Positions 1-8,793 of a stretch of DNA of 64,000 bases are shown here, piece after piece. Position 1 is the stretch's first letter; each line of letters opens with the position of its first letter. The notes under the pieces are model-generated. The model saw nothing but the letters and a program-made list of their open reading frames with translations, was not told where the DNA came from and did no database searches. Location of the stretch: assembly GCA_910575435.1 (NCBI GenBank), contig CAJTGI010000003.1:62001-126000 (forward strand), read 5' to 3'. Source of the stretch: Clostridiaceae bacterium (GTDB taxonomy: Bacteria; Bacillota; Clostridia; Lachnospirales; Lachnospiraceae). The translations under genes were made by a program, and so were the position numbers.

Positions 1-82
1 ATGATATAATGATAGGCGGACCGAGCAAACCCACTTGTGAGGGCGCAACAAGATCATGAACGCAGTTCATGATATAATGATA
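1..82. repeat. Direct repeat and small palindrome at window edge
   Basis: The 14-base word ATGATATAATGATA occurs at positions 1-14 and again at 69-82. An inverted repeat TCATGAA/TTCATGA (53-59 and 65-71) lies just before the second copy. No open frame crosses this stretch. A repeated intergenic word just upstream of a small acidic protein gene resembles the spacers between tandem immunity-gene cassettes, but the left neighbour lies outside the window, so this is inference. Confidence 0.5.
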
Positions 83-135
83 ATAAAAATGGGGTTGGCG
101 AAATGTGAATGAAAGAATGTTGGAGGATAGAAGGT

Positions 136-531
136 ATGAATTGGGAGAAGATTCTAAGATCGTCAATTTCGGATCATATGACCTTAGACGAAATTATCTC
201 TAAATTTGAAAAAATGTGTGACATTGATTTAGAATTGGAAGACCCGCAAGATGATGTGCGGCTGTTTGAAACTGGCGCATATGATATCGACGGTAATGAA
301 CTATTTTATTTTTCTTTGGTAAGGCAATTTCCGAACGAAGAGGAAGAGTTTTGCCAATTTCATCTAGATGTATTGTATTCTCTGGATGATGCCAACCGGG
401 ATTTATCAGAGTCTGCCTGGAGTTTTGATATCGATACGGATTTTTTTGCGTATGTTAGAAACTCTAAGGCATATATGGCAGTAAAAGATCAAGAAATAAT
501 TAGGATTGATATTTATATGGATGAAACATAG
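136..531 (+). CDS. Small acidic hypothetical protein, possibly immunity-like
   Basis: 131 residues, strongly acidic, with no signal peptide, membrane segment or cysteine cluster. I do not recognise the family. The start at 136 is chosen because GGAGG (122-126) sits nine bases upstream; an in-frame ATG at 109 has no ribosome site. The size, acidity, alternating aromatic/charged pattern (for example SAWSFDIDTDFFAYV) and repeated upstream spacer resemble Imm/SUKH-type proteins that neutralise polymorphic toxins. No toxin gene is visible, so that role is a guess. A strong hairpin follows the stop codon, suggesting it is the last gene of its transcript. Confidence 0.6.
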   Translation: MNWEKILRSSISDHMTLDEIISKFEKMCDIDLELEDPQDDVRLFETGAYDIDGNELFYFSLVRQFPNEEEEFCQFHLDVLYSLDDANRDLSESAWSFDIDTDFFAYVRNSKAYMAVKDQEIIRIDIYMDET

Positions 532-560
532 ATCTTAGGAAACTGATATATTATGGGAGA

Positions 561-595
561 AGCCGGCATTTGGATGTTCAAATGCCGGCTTTCCT
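561..595. terminator. Intrinsic terminator, possibly bidirectional
   Basis: A perfect 12-bp stem (AGCCGGCATTTG at 561-572 with CAAATGCCGGCT at 579-590), a six-base loop and a short T-rich tail. It lies between the convergent ends of the small acidic gene (+) and hisS (-) and could serve both. Confidence 0.75.
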
Positions 596-624
596 CATAT
601 CATAATTCATGGTATTTTTCATTG

Positions 625-1863
625 TTAATCAAACAATTTTACGCCATCTTCCTGGCCATACACGGCGAAACCGTCAAAGCCCTGGTCCTCTATTTTATTT
701 AGGAACTTCCCGAGTTTTTTTGGTCTGGCAAAAACAGAAACCATGTAATCCTCTCGCAATTCTTCTGCGTAAGATAGGGCGGGAACGAAGGTTTCAGCGT
801 CATAAAATACTGCAATGCGTTTCTTCTGTCCAGGAATTTGGTAATCTTCCGCCATCAATATGCTAAATATTCTCTCAAATCCAATGGAAAATCCCACGGC
901 GGGAATTTCTTCATTTACAAATTTGCCGATGAGGTTATCGTATCGTCCTCCTCCGGCTACGGCGCCGCTGTAGCCTTCTGCTTCCACCTCGAAAATCGTG
1001 CCAGTGTAATAGCCCTGTCCCCTGACGAGAGATGGGGCGAATACTACAGGAAATGTGTTTCCGCTCACATTCAGGACGGTCTCCATAATATATTTCAAAT
1101 TATCTAGGCAATCTCCACCGCAGACCTGGGACACGGAATCTAAGTCCAGAGAGCCATTTTCAAACAACCCGATAAATTTCTGGATGGAAGAGGCTGGGAA
1201 GGCGGCTTCTTCCAGTTCCCTTCTCACGCCGTCTATTCCTATTTTATCCTGTTTATCAAAGATGATAGCAAGTTTTTCATGGTCTTCCTCACAGAATCCA
1301 GCATAAGAAAAGATGCTTTTTAAGATGCGTCGGTCATTTATTTTTACTTGATATTTTTTTAATCCAATATGATTTAAGGCTTTCGTGGTGGTCAAAATCA
1401 AATCCACTTCCGCATCTGGGGATGGATTTCCAATGATGTCGATATCGCACTGCATAAATTCCCTCAATCTGCCTTTTTGCGGCCGCTCTGCCCGGTATAC
1501 CCGATCCATCTGGATGACCTTGAATGGGGTGGGCAGTTCGTTTCTATTGTTGGCGAAGTAGCGTGAGAGGGGCAGTGTCAGGTCGTACCGAAGTCCCATG
1601 TCAGACAGTTCTTTTTCTGACGGTTCTTCTTTCTGCAAGGCAGAAGATAATTTCTGTCCCCTTTTTAGGATTTTAAATATGAGATTCAGATTTTCTCCAC
1701 CTTCGCTCTTGTCCAGGTTGACGGCATCTTCTATGATGGGGGTGGTGATTCTGGAAAAGCCCGCATCCTGGTACACTCCTAGAATAGTGTGCTGCAGGTA
1801 GTCCCGAATTGCTGTTTCTTTTGGAAGATAATCTCTTGTCCCTTTTACTGGTGTTGATTTCAT
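625..1863 (-). CDS. hisS: Histidyl-tRNA synthetase (class II), with variant HisA motif
   Basis: About 412 residues. It charges tRNA-His with histidine in the cytoplasm. The N-terminus MKSTPVKGTRDYLP contains the family KGTRD element. Motif 2 is RVYRAERPQKGRLREF (about 121-136), and the C-terminal fifth is a short alpha/beta domain matching an anticodon-binding domain. The histidine-specific motif reads RGQGYYTGT (281-289) where most HisS proteins have RGLDYY, so the usual Asp is Gly. HisZ (ATP-phosphoribosyltransferase regulatory subunit) is an alternative, but no his biosynthesis genes lie nearby. The start at 1863 has GAGG six bases upstream; ATGs at 1875 (AGAAGGA upstream) and 1905 are possible. 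Confidence 0.8.
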   Translation of the reverse strand: MKSTPVKGTRDYLPKETAIRDYLQHTILGVYQDAGFSRITTPIIEDAVNLDKSEGGENLNLIFKILKRGQKLSSALQKEEPSEKELSDMGLRYDLTLPLSRYFANNRNELPTPFKVIQMDRVYRAERPQKGRLREFMQCDIDIIGNPSPDAEVDLILTTTKALNHIGLKKYQVKINDRRILKSIFSYAGFCEEDHEKLAIIFDKQDKIGIDGVRRELEEAAFPASSIQKFIGLFENGSLDLDSVSQVCGGDCLDNLKYIMETVLNVSGNTFPVVFAPSLVRGQGYYTGTIFEVEAEGYSGAVAGGGRYDNLIGKFVNEEIPAVGFSIGFERIFSILMAEDYQIPGQKKRIAVFYDAETFVPALSYAEELREDYMVSVFARPKKLGKFLNKIEDQGFDGFAVYGQEDGVKLFD

Positions 1864-1946
1864 GCGATACCTCATTTCTGCGCTTCCTTCTGTTGTATTT
1901 ATCATAGAAGAATGTAACGCTTATTAATATTTTAAACCTGTTTTTA

Positions 1947-1975
1947 AGCATATCATAAATGATATCTTTCAGCAA
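1947..1975 (-). promoter_or_regulatory. Sigma-A promoter for hisS
   Basis: On the minus strand TTGCTG (1970-1975) and TATGCT (1947-1952) are separated by exactly 17 bases. The spacer carries a 7+7 palindrome, ATATCAT AA ATGATAT (1950-1965), which could be a regulator site or only an AT-rich coincidence. Confidence 0.55.
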
Positions 1976-1998
1976 TATTCCTATATGAAAAAACTTTT

Positions 1999-2027
1999 TT
2001 GACTTATGGGAAAGAATGGTGTAAAAT
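1999..2027 (+). promoter_or_regulatory. Sigma-A promoter for asd
   Basis: TTGACT (1999-2004) and TAAAAT (2022-2027) with a 17-base spacer, about 90 bases upstream of the asd start. It is back to back with the hisS promoter. Confidence 0.65.
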
Positions 2028-2117
2028 CAGAAAGAGAGTGCAAAATTCTGGGCATGAGAGACAGAAGGATGCGGGAATAAAGCTGCGACAGTGGCGAGAT
2101 TAGATGTTGGAGGAATT

Positions 2118-3215
2118 ATGGATCAGAAACTAAAGGTAGGTATCCTTGGCGGTACCGGAATGGTGGGACAGAGATTTATTGCGTTGTTAGAGGATCATCC
2201 ATGGTTTGAGGTGACTGCGATCGCGGCAAGCCCGCGCAGTGCTGGGAAGACATATGAAGATGCCATCGGCGGGCGATGGAAGATGGCTACGCCTATGCCG
2301 GCAAGCGTGAAGAAGATTGTGGTGCAGGACGTGAGCGATGTGCAGGATGTGGCTGCAAAAGTAGATTTCGTGTTCAGCGCGGTAGATATGACAAAGGATG
2401 AAATCAGGAAGATTGAGGAAGAGTATGCCAAGGCAGAGACGCCGGTGGTTTCAAATAACAGCGCGCATCGCTGGACGCCGGATGTTCCCATGGTGGTTCC
2501 GGAATTGAATCCAGAGCATTTTGAGGTGATTGAGTCGCAGAAAAAGCGTCTGGGCACTTCCAGGGGATTTATCGCTGTAAAACCTAATTGTTCTATCCAG
2601 AGTTATACGCCGGCTCTGACTGCGCTGAAAAAAGCAGGATTTGAGCCAAAGACGGTGGTGGCAACCACTTACCAGGCAATTTCCGGTGCGGGCAAGACTT
2701 TTAAGGATTGGCCGGAAATGGAGCATAATATTATCCCCTTTATTGGCGGAGAAGAGGAAAAGAGCGAGCAGGAGCCTCTCCGGATATGGGGGAGGGTGGA
2801 AGATGGCCAGATCGTGAAGGCCGACGGCCCGATCATTACCACCCAGTGCGTCCGCGTGCCTGTGCTGGACGGACATACGGCAGCGGTGTTTGTTACATTC
2901 GAGGAGGGCAAAAAGCCTACTAAGGAGGAGATTTTAAAGGCATGGAAGGAATTTTCGGGACTTCCCCAGGAACTTGGCCTGCCTAGTGCTCCCAAGCAGT
3001 TTATCCAGTATTTGGAGCAGGATAACCGCCCCCAGGTTTCTATGGATGTTGATTACGAAGATGGCTTTGGCATTTCTATGGGCCGATTGAGAGAGGATGC
3101 GGTCTTTGACTGGAAATTCATTGGCCTGTCCCACAATACGGTACGCGGTGCGGCGGGCGGCGGCTTGCTCACTGCCGAATTGCTGACGGCACAAAAATAT
3201 ATCACTGCCAAATAA
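2118..3215 (+). CDS. asd: Aspartate-semialdehyde dehydrogenase
   Basis: 365 residues. It reduces aspartyl phosphate with NADPH to aspartate semialdehyde, the branch-point precursor of lysine/diaminopimelate, threonine and methionine. The N-terminal nucleotide loop GILGGTGMVGQRF is clear. The catalytic cysteine is in KPNCSIQSYTP, and the C-terminal SHNTVRGAAGG is typical of the long fungal/archaeal-like Asd class. GGAGG (2109-2113) fixes the start at 2118. It has its own promoter and appears monocistronic or paired with the Nudix gene 33 bases downstream. The next steps, dapA and dapB, lie near 53-55 kb. Confidence 0.93.
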   Translation: MDQKLKVGILGGTGMVGQRFIALLEDHPWFEVTAIAASPRSAGKTYEDAIGGRWKMATPMPASVKKIVVQDVSDVQDVAAKVDFVFSAVDMTKDEIRKIEEEYAKAETPVVSNNSAHRWTPDVPMVVPELNPEHFEVIESQKKRLGTSRGFIAVKPNCSIQSYTPALTALKKAGFEPKTVVATTYQAISGAGKTFKDWPEMEHNIIPFIGGEEEKSEQEPLRIWGRVEDGQIVKADGPIITTQCVRVPVLDGHTAAVFVTFEEGKKPTKEEILKAWKEFSGLPQELGLPSAPKQFIQYLEQDNRPQVSMDVDYEDGFGISMGRLREDAVFDWKFIGLSHNTVRGAAGGGLLTAELLTAQKYITAK

Positions 3216-3248
3216 TGATGCTTTTAAAATAGCAGAAGGAGGTAAGAG

Positions 3249-3659
3249 ATGACAGGAAATAAATATCGAATCTTAGTTAAGGGGATCGTTCAGAAAGGAA
3301 ATGAATTCCTGACAGTGCAGAAATGGTATGACGACAATATTGCGGATCCTTATCAATGGGAATTTGTAGATGGCGAGGCAGAGTTTGGAGAGTCTCCGGA
3401 TGCGGCGGTGATTCGCATTATCCAGGAGCAGACGGGACTGACCGCAGTGGTAGACCGAATCTTGTATACCTGGACATTCATGATAGGCAATGAATGCAGT
3501 TTGGGCATTTCCTATCTCTGCATCACGGATATGGATGAGGACGGCGTGGTTCTCTCAGAGGATTTGCATGATGCGAAATGGATTGGCGGAGAGGAATTTG
3601 ACGTGTACATTTATAACAAGCGAATGCTAGAGGATTTGGAGCGGGCAGAGATATTTTAA
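3249..3659 (+). CDS. Nudix-fold protein with degenerate Nudix box
   Basis: 136 residues, a single Nudix-like domain. The box starts well (G42 x5 E48), but the helix reads RIIQEQTGL (56-64) where REUxEExGU is expected. By alignment to MutT, two of the three metal-binding glutamates are replaced by Ile57 and Gln61. It may therefore be weakly active, bind a nucleotide without hydrolysing it, or use other ligands. An AGGAGGT site lies just upstream. The substrate is unknown. It sits between asd and the pyrimidine operon, with a weak imperfect hairpin (about 3664-3692) after the stop. Confidence 0.75.
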   Translation: MTGNKYRILVKGIVQKGNEFLTVQKWYDDNIADPYQWEFVDGEAEFGESPDAAVIRIIQEQTGLTAVVDRILYTWTFMIGNECSLGISYLCITDMDEDGVVLSEDLHDAKWIGGEEFDVYIYNKRMLEDLERAEIF

Positions 3660-3812
3660 TTCGGAGTGCATCTATCAGTGATGATAGGTGCTCTCTGTAT
3701 ATTTGTCATGAAATTGACTGTACTTGCAGATTCGATGTGTTTTACGATGTGGAAGTATAGTCAATATTTACTGTGATGCAGTTTGCTGAGAGCAAATGGA
3801 GGGTGTGATAAA

Positions 3813-5090
3813 ATGACGGAGAATATTTTGATTAAGGGAGGGCGGCTGGTCAATCCCGCCACTGCCACGGACGAGGTATACGATATTCTGATTGTAAATG
3901 GAAGGATTCAGAAGATTGGGGACAATTTGCGGGAAGAGGGTGCCAGGGTGATCGATGCGTCAGGCAAGGTGGTGATGCCGGGGATTATTGATCTCCATGT
4001 GCATTTGCGGGAACCGGGATTTGAATATAAGGAAACCATCGAAACGGGGGCGAAGGCGGCGGCCCATGGCGGCGTTACCACTATCTGTCCCATGCCTAAC
4101 ACGAATCCTGTAATCGACAGCCCGGAGCGGGTGAGGGACCTGATCCGCCGGGGTGAGGGGATGCCGGTGCGCATTCTTCCGGTGGGGGCGGTTACCCTGG
4201 GACAGGAAGGAAAGGAACTGGCGGATATCCGGGGCATGAAAGAGGCCGGAGCCGTTGCCCTCAGCGAGGATGGCAAGTCTGTGATGGATATCAAGCTATT
4301 TCGGGAAGGCATGAAGGAGGCGGCAGCCTGGGGAATTCCTATGTTTTCCCATTGCGAGGACAAAGATCTTGTGGCAGGGGGCGTGATGAATGCAGGAATG
4401 AGGGCTGAAGAATTGGGTCTTCCAGGGATTACGAATTCGGTGGAGGACGTGATTGTGGCAAGGGATATCCTGCTAGCCAAGGAGACGGGATGCCAGCTGC
4501 ATCTGTGCCACTGCTCCACGGCAGACAGCATGGCGCTTCTGGATATGGCGAAAGGTCAGGGTTTGCCGGTGACGGGTGAGGTCTGCCCTCATCATTTTAC
4601 CCTGTGCGATGAGGATATTGCGGAGGATCATGGCAGATTCAAAATGAATCCCCCCCTGCGTGGCAGGGAGGATGTGAGGGCTTTGAGGGAAGCATTGCGA
4701 GACAGCGTGGCAGATGTGATTTCAACAGACCATGCGCCTCACGGGTCTGAGGAGAAGGATCAGTCTATGCTCGATGCGCCTTTTGGCATCGTAGGTATAG
4801 AAAATTCATTTGCTTTAGGGTATACGGAATTGGTGAGGACGGGATATTTGACGCTGTCCCAGCTGGTGGAGAAAATGAGCCTAAATCCGGCCAGGGTTTT
4901 GGGAATTGACCGGGGAAATCTTGCGCCAGGCAAGGTGGCTGATGTAGTGATTGCAGATGTGGAAAGGGAATATGCGATTGACCCAGATGCTTTTTTCTCC
5001 AAGGGCAAGAATACGCCTTTTGGAGGAAAACTGGTATATGGGGAGGTGCTGGTCACGATTCTCGAGGGAGAAGTGGTATATCAGGCGTGA
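3813..5090 (+). CDS. pyrC: Dihydroorotase
   Basis: 425 residues. It cyclises carbamoyl aspartate to dihydroorotate, the third step of UMP synthesis. Amidohydrolase zinc motifs are present: DLHVHLREPG near the N-terminus, the Asn-rich PMPNTNP, FSHCED, LCHCST and STDHAPHG. The overall form is the Gram-positive type I (long) dihydroorotase. GGAGGG (3798-3803) nine bases before ATG 3813 sets the start; an upstream TTG at 3783 is less likely. First gene of pyrC-F-K-D-E. No PyrR gene or recognisable PyrR attenuator was seen in the leader 3660-3812. Confidence 0.93.
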   Translation: MTENILIKGGRLVNPATATDEVYDILIVNGRIQKIGDNLREEGARVIDASGKVVMPGIIDLHVHLREPGFEYKETIETGAKAAAHGGVTTICPMPNTNPVIDSPERVRDLIRRGEGMPVRILPVGAVTLGQEGKELADIRGMKEAGAVALSEDGKSVMDIKLFREGMKEAAAWGIPMFSHCEDKDLVAGGVMNAGMRAEELGLPGITNSVEDVIVARDILLAKETGCQLHLCHCSTADSMALLDMAKGQGLPVTGEVCPHHFTLCDEDIAEDHGRFKMNPPLRGREDVRALREALRDSVADVISTDHAPHGSEEKDQSMLDAPFGIVGIENSFALGYTELVRTGYLTLSQLVEKMSLNPARVLGIDRGNLAPGKVADVVIADVEREYAIDPDAFFSKGKNTPFGGKLVYGEVLVTILEGEVVYQA

Positions 5091-5145
5091 CGGTATGCGA
5101 AAATATTCCGCGCCAAAAACGTGATATTATAGAGGAGGATTCGTA

Positions 5146-6063
5146 ATGATTGATAAATTAATTAAGAAGATTCAAGAGACTAAGGCACCTATCGTGGTAG
5201 GGCTGGATCCCATGTTAAATTATGTGCCTGCCCATATTCAGAAGGCGGCCTTTGAAGAATTTGGGGAGACCTTGGAGGGAGCGGCGGAAGCCATCTGGCA
5301 GTTTAACCGGGGAATTGTTGACGCAGTCTATGACTTGATTCCGGCGGTAAAGCCCCAGATAGCAATGTATGAGCAGTTTGGCATTCCGGGGCTGATTGCC
5401 TTCCAGAAGACGGTGGATTACTGCAAGGAAAAGGGGCTGGTGGTCATTGGGGATGTAAAGCGGGGTGATATCGGCTCCACATCTGCCGCATATGCGGTGG
5501 GGCATCTGGGAAAGGTTTCTGTGGGCGGCAAGTCCTATGCGTCTTTCGATGAGGATTTTATTACGGTAAACCCCTATCTGGGCACGGATGGGGTAAAGCC
5601 TTTCGTGGATGTGTGCAAGGAGCATCAGAAGGGGATTTTCGTGCTGGTGAAGACATCCAATCCATCCAGCGGGGAATTTCAGGATCAGAAGATCGACGGC
5701 AGGCCCCTCTATGAGTTGGTTGCGGAAAAGGTGGTTGCCTGGGGCGAGGAGTGCATGGGAGATGCCTACAGCAATGTAGGGTGCGTTGTGGGCGCGACCT
5801 ATCCCGAGCAGGGGAAGATTCTGCGTAAGCTGATGCCCAAGAATTATATTCTGGTGCCAGGCTACGGTGCCCAGGGGGGGACGGCCAAGGATTTGGTGGA
5901 CTATTTTAACGAGGATGGCCTGGGTGCCATTGTAAATTCTTCCCGAGGCATTATTGCGGCCTTTAAGAAGGAAGAGTACGGAAAGTTCGGCGAGGAGCAT
6001 TATGACGAGGCGTCCCGCCAGGCGGTACTGGATATGATTGCGGATATCAATAGCGTGATGTGA
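5146..6063 (+). CDS. pyrF: Orotidine 5'-phosphate decarboxylase (long form)
   Basis: 305 residues. It converts OMP to UMP, the last step of the pathway. The catalytic Asp/Lys array is seen as GDVKRGDIGST, and the C-terminal phosphate-binding part as PGYGAQGG...SSRGI. The size and the extra insert (GKSYASFDEDF) match the ~300-residue type 2 PyrF rather than the ~235-residue form. A GAGGAGG site lies nine bases upstream. It is followed by a short palindromic repeat before pyrK. Confidence 0.93.
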   Translation: MIDKLIKKIQETKAPIVVGLDPMLNYVPAHIQKAAFEEFGETLEGAAEAIWQFNRGIVDAVYDLIPAVKPQIAMYEQFGIPGLIAFQKTVDYCKEKGLVVIGDVKRGDIGSTSAAYAVGHLGKVSVGGKSYASFDEDFITVNPYLGTDGVKPFVDVCKEHQKGIFVLVKTSNPSSGEFQDQKIDGRPLYELVAEKVVAWGEECMGDAYSNVGCVVGATYPEQGKILRKLMPKNYILVPGYGAQGGTAKDLVDYFNEDGLGAIVNSSRGIIAAFKKEEYGKFGEEHYDEASRQAVLDMIADINSVM

Positions 6064-6065
6064 AA

Positions 6066-6130
6066 GGTTTCTATTCACGGGTTAGGCGGCGGGTCTATCC
6101 CATGAGGGATGGATGTCTGTGAATAGTAAC
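6066..6130 (-). repeat. Short palindromic intergenic repeat, coreless relative of the window's repeat family
   Basis: CTATTCAC (6071-6078) and GTGAATAG (6119-6126) bound about 50 bases between pyrF and pyrK. Read on the minus strand, the end GTTACTATTCACAG and the following text (TCATGGGATAGACCCGC) match the left ends of the larger elements at 30612 and 57520. It lacks their central core, so it may be a deletion derivative. It could form a hairpin in the pyr transcript. Confidence 0.6.
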
Positions 6131-6157
6131 TGTGGTAGATGGAGATGAGGAACTGAT

Positions 6158-6943
6158 ATGGGAAAGATAATGACAACGGGAACGGTGAAGAGCCAGGAGA
6201 TGCTTTCTCCGGGGATATATAGCATGTGGATTCAGTTTGGCAGGGAGGAGAATGTGGCAGCCCAGGCAGTGCCGGGGCAGTTTATATCCATGTACTCCAA
6301 TGAGGGGAGCAGGCTTCTTCCCAGGCCGATTAGCATCTGTGAGACAGATGGGGAGCAGGGTTGTCTGCGTGTGGTTTACCGAGTGGCGGGCAAGGGGACG
6401 GAAGAGTTTTCCAAGATGCAGCCAGGGGATTCCCTGCCCATTCTGGGGCCTTTGGGAAATGGATTTTCCCTAGGGGAGGGAAAGGCGATTCTGATTGGCG
6501 GGGGCATCGGCATCCCTCCCATGCTGGAGTTGGCAAAGCAGCTCTCTCGGATGGGGAGTCAGGTGCAGGTGGTGCTTGGATACAGGGATGGGGACTTATT
6601 CCTCAAGGAGGAATTTGAGCCTTATGCCTCTGTGTTTGTCTCTACGGAAGATGGCAGTAGCGGGACGAAGGGAAATGTCATTGACGCAGTTAGGGAACAT
6701 GGCCTGACCGGGGACGGCATATACAGTTGCGGTCCTACTCCCATGCTTCGGGGGGTGAAGGCGTTCGGGGAGGAACAGGGCATTTTCACTCAGATTTCCC
6801 TAGAGGAGCGGATGGCATGCGGCATCGGTGCCTGTCTTGGCTGCGTGTGCCAGTCCAGAGAAGTGGATGGGCACAGCCATGTGCGCAACAAGCGGGTGTG
6901 CAAGGAAGGGCCGGTGTTTGAGGCGGGGGAAGTGGAGTTATAG
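6158..6943 (+). CDS. pyrK: Dihydroorotate dehydrogenase electron-transfer subunit
   Basis: 261 residues. It is the FAD/[2Fe-2S] partner of PyrD that passes electrons from dihydroorotate to NAD+. The order is ferredoxin-reductase FAD domain (RLLPRPISIC), NAD domain (GGGIGIPPM, later YSCGPTPML) and the C-terminal iron-sulfur loop with cysteines in MACGIGACLGCVC plus a final VCKEGPVF. Its presence shows that the neighbouring PyrD is class 1B. It lies between pyrF and pyrD in the operon, with a GAGG site before the ATG. Confidence 0.93.
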   Translation: MGKIMTTGTVKSQEMLSPGIYSMWIQFGREENVAAQAVPGQFISMYSNEGSRLLPRPISICETDGEQGCLRVVYRVAGKGTEEFSKMQPGDSLPILGPLGNGFSLGEGKAILIGGGIGIPPMLELAKQLSRMGSQVQVVLGYRDGDLFLKEEFEPYASVFVSTEDGSSGTKGNVIDAVREHGLTGDGIYSCGPTPMLRGVKAFGEEQGIFTQISLEERMACGIGACLGCVCQSREVDGHSHVRNKRVCKEGPVFEAGEVEL

Positions 6944-7032
6944 CAAAATGCTAAGTATGCGGAAAAGGGATATGAGGCCGTATGCTGTCTGTTTTCTGAT
7001 AGGGGGAAATGTGGCTGATAGGAGGTATGGTG

Positions 7033-7935
7033 ATGAATTTATCGGTAGATTTTGCCGGGGTGCGGATGAAGAATCCTGTCACCACGGCATCGGGAACTTT
7101 CGGCTCTGGGGCGGAGTACGGAGAATTTGTGGACTTGAACTGCCTGGGGGCGGTGACCACGAAGGGCGTGGCGAATAAGCCCTGGCCGGGAAATCCTACG
7201 CCTCGCGTCTGCGAGACCTACGGGGGGATGCTCAATGCCATTGGGCTGCAGAATCCCGGCATAGATGTTTTTGTTGACAGGGATCTTCCTTTTTTGCAGA
7301 AATATGATACCAATGTCATTGTCAATGTATGTGGCAGGACGGAGGAGGATTATCTGGAGGTGGTGGAGCGTCTGGCATCCCAGGAGGTGCAGATGCTTGA
7401 AATCAATATCTCCTGCCCGAATGTGGAGGCGGGGGGCATTGCCTTTGGGCAGGATCCTAAGATGGTGGAGCGGATTACCCGGCGCATAAAGGAAAAGGCG
7501 AAGCAACCGGTGATTATGAAATTAAGCCCCAATGTGACAGATATTGCAGAGATGGCTAGGGCCGCCGAGGCTGGCGGTGCTGATGGGGTCTCCCTGATCA
7601 ATACCCTGACGGGAATGAAGATTGACGTCCATCGCCGTGCCTTTGCCCTGGCAAATAAGACCGGGGGCATGTCCGGGCCTGCGGTGAAGCCGGTGGCGGT
7701 TCGCATGGTGTATCAGGTGGCCCGGGCGGTGCAGATTCCCGTGCTGGGCATGGGGGGCATTCAGACTGGGGAGGACGCTTTGGAGTTTCTCATGGCTGGG
7801 GCTACCATGGTCGCCGTGGGGACTGCCAATTTCCACAATCCTACGGCTACGGCGGATGTGATTGCGGGGATTGGGAGATTTATGGAAGAGCAGGGCGTGG
7901 AGGATGTCAGGGAATTGATCGGGTGCGTGAGATAG
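7033..7935 (+). CDS. pyrD: Dihydroorotate dehydrogenase B, catalytic subunit
   Basis: 300 residues. An FMN TIM barrel that oxidises dihydroorotate to orotate with PyrK. The active-site Cys is in EINISCPNVEAGG. FMN/phosphate-binding elements GMGGIQTGEDALEF and the early SGTFGSGAEY are class 1B features. GGAGG (7021-7025) is seven bases before ATG 7033; in-frame ATGs at 7009 and 7027 are less well placed. Fourth gene of the pyr operon. Confidence 0.93.
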   Translation: MNLSVDFAGVRMKNPVTTASGTFGSGAEYGEFVDLNCLGAVTTKGVANKPWPGNPTPRVCETYGGMLNAIGLQNPGIDVFVDRDLPFLQKYDTNVIVNVCGRTEEDYLEVVERLASQEVQMLEINISCPNVEAGGIAFGQDPKMVERITRRIKEKAKQPVIMKLSPNVTDIAEMARAAEAGGADGVSLINTLTGMKIDVHRRAFALANKTGGMSGPAVKPVAVRMVYQVARAVQIPVLGMGGIQTGEDALEFLMAGATMVAVGTANFHNPTATADVIAGIGRFMEEQGVEDVRELIGCVR

Positions 7936-8007
7936 TATGCTTGCGCTGGCAACGCTACAATGAAAGAAGAAATATAAGGTAATTGATTAACATAAGGAGG
8001 TAGTCAG

Positions 8008-8688
8008 ATGGAGCAGTATAAGAAGGAATTTATTCATTTCATGGTGGAGTGCGATGTGTTGAAGTTTGGGGAGTTTACGTTAAAGAGCGGCAGGAAGTCT
8101 CCCTTCTTTATGAATGCGGGGGCCTATGTCACTGGGTCTCAGCTGATGAAGCTGGGAGAGTATTATGCCAGGGCAATTCATGAGCATTATGGAGATGATT
8201 TCGATGTGCTTTTTGGTCCTGCATACAAGGGCATTCCCCTGAGCGTGGCTACAACCATGGCATATAGTAGGCTATATGGAAAGGAAATCCGTTATTGTTC
8301 CAATAGAAAAGAAGTGAAAGACCATGGGGATGCGGGAATCCTGCTGGGAAGCAAGATCAAGGATGGCGATAAGGTGGTGATTATCGAGGATGTGACCACC
8401 TCAGGAAAATCTATCGAGGAGACTTTCCCGATCATCAAGGCTCAGGGGGATGTGGAGATTGTGGGTCTGATGGTTTCCCTGAACCGCATGGAGAGAGGCT
8501 TATCCACCAATGCCAGCGCCCTGGATGAGATACAGGAAAAGTATGGATTTGGCGCCAATGCCATCGTGACCATGGAGGAAGTGGTGGAGTGCCTGTACAA
8601 TCAGGAGTGCCAGGGGAGGGTGCTCATTGATGAGGAACTGAAAAAGTCCATTGATGCATATTATGGGGAATATGGCGTGAAGGATTGA
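8008..8688 (+). CDS. pyrE: Orotate phosphoribosyltransferase
   Basis: 226 residues. It adds ribose phosphate from PRPP to orotate, giving OMP for PyrF. The PRPP loop VVIIEDVTTSGKSIEE and the FGPAYKGIPL dimer-loop motif are intact. AGGAGG precedes the start. Last gene of the operon. pyrA/B are not in this window. Confidence 0.93.
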   Translation: MEQYKKEFIHFMVECDVLKFGEFTLKSGRKSPFFMNAGAYVTGSQLMKLGEYYARAIHEHYGDDFDVLFGPAYKGIPLSVATTMAYSRLYGKEIRYCSNRKEVKDHGDAGILLGSKIKDGDKVVIIEDVTTSGKSIEETFPIIKAQGDVEIVGLMVSLNRMERGLSTNASALDEIQEKYGFGANAIVTMEEVVECLYNQECQGRVLIDEELKKSIDAYYGEYGVKD

Positions 8689-8793
8689 TTGGCCTTGGAT
8701 AGCCATAGCCATAGCAAGATAGGCTGGCTTGCAGAGGGAAGCGGAAAAGGAAATGGCATGATGCGCACAGCAAACGGCGCAGAAACGAGGTGA

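Noticed and set aside
3660-3812. PyrR attenuator or small leader peptide before pyrC
   Set aside because: No PyrR-box sequence or terminator/antiterminator pair was seen. A 22-codon frame at 3709 has no ribosome site.
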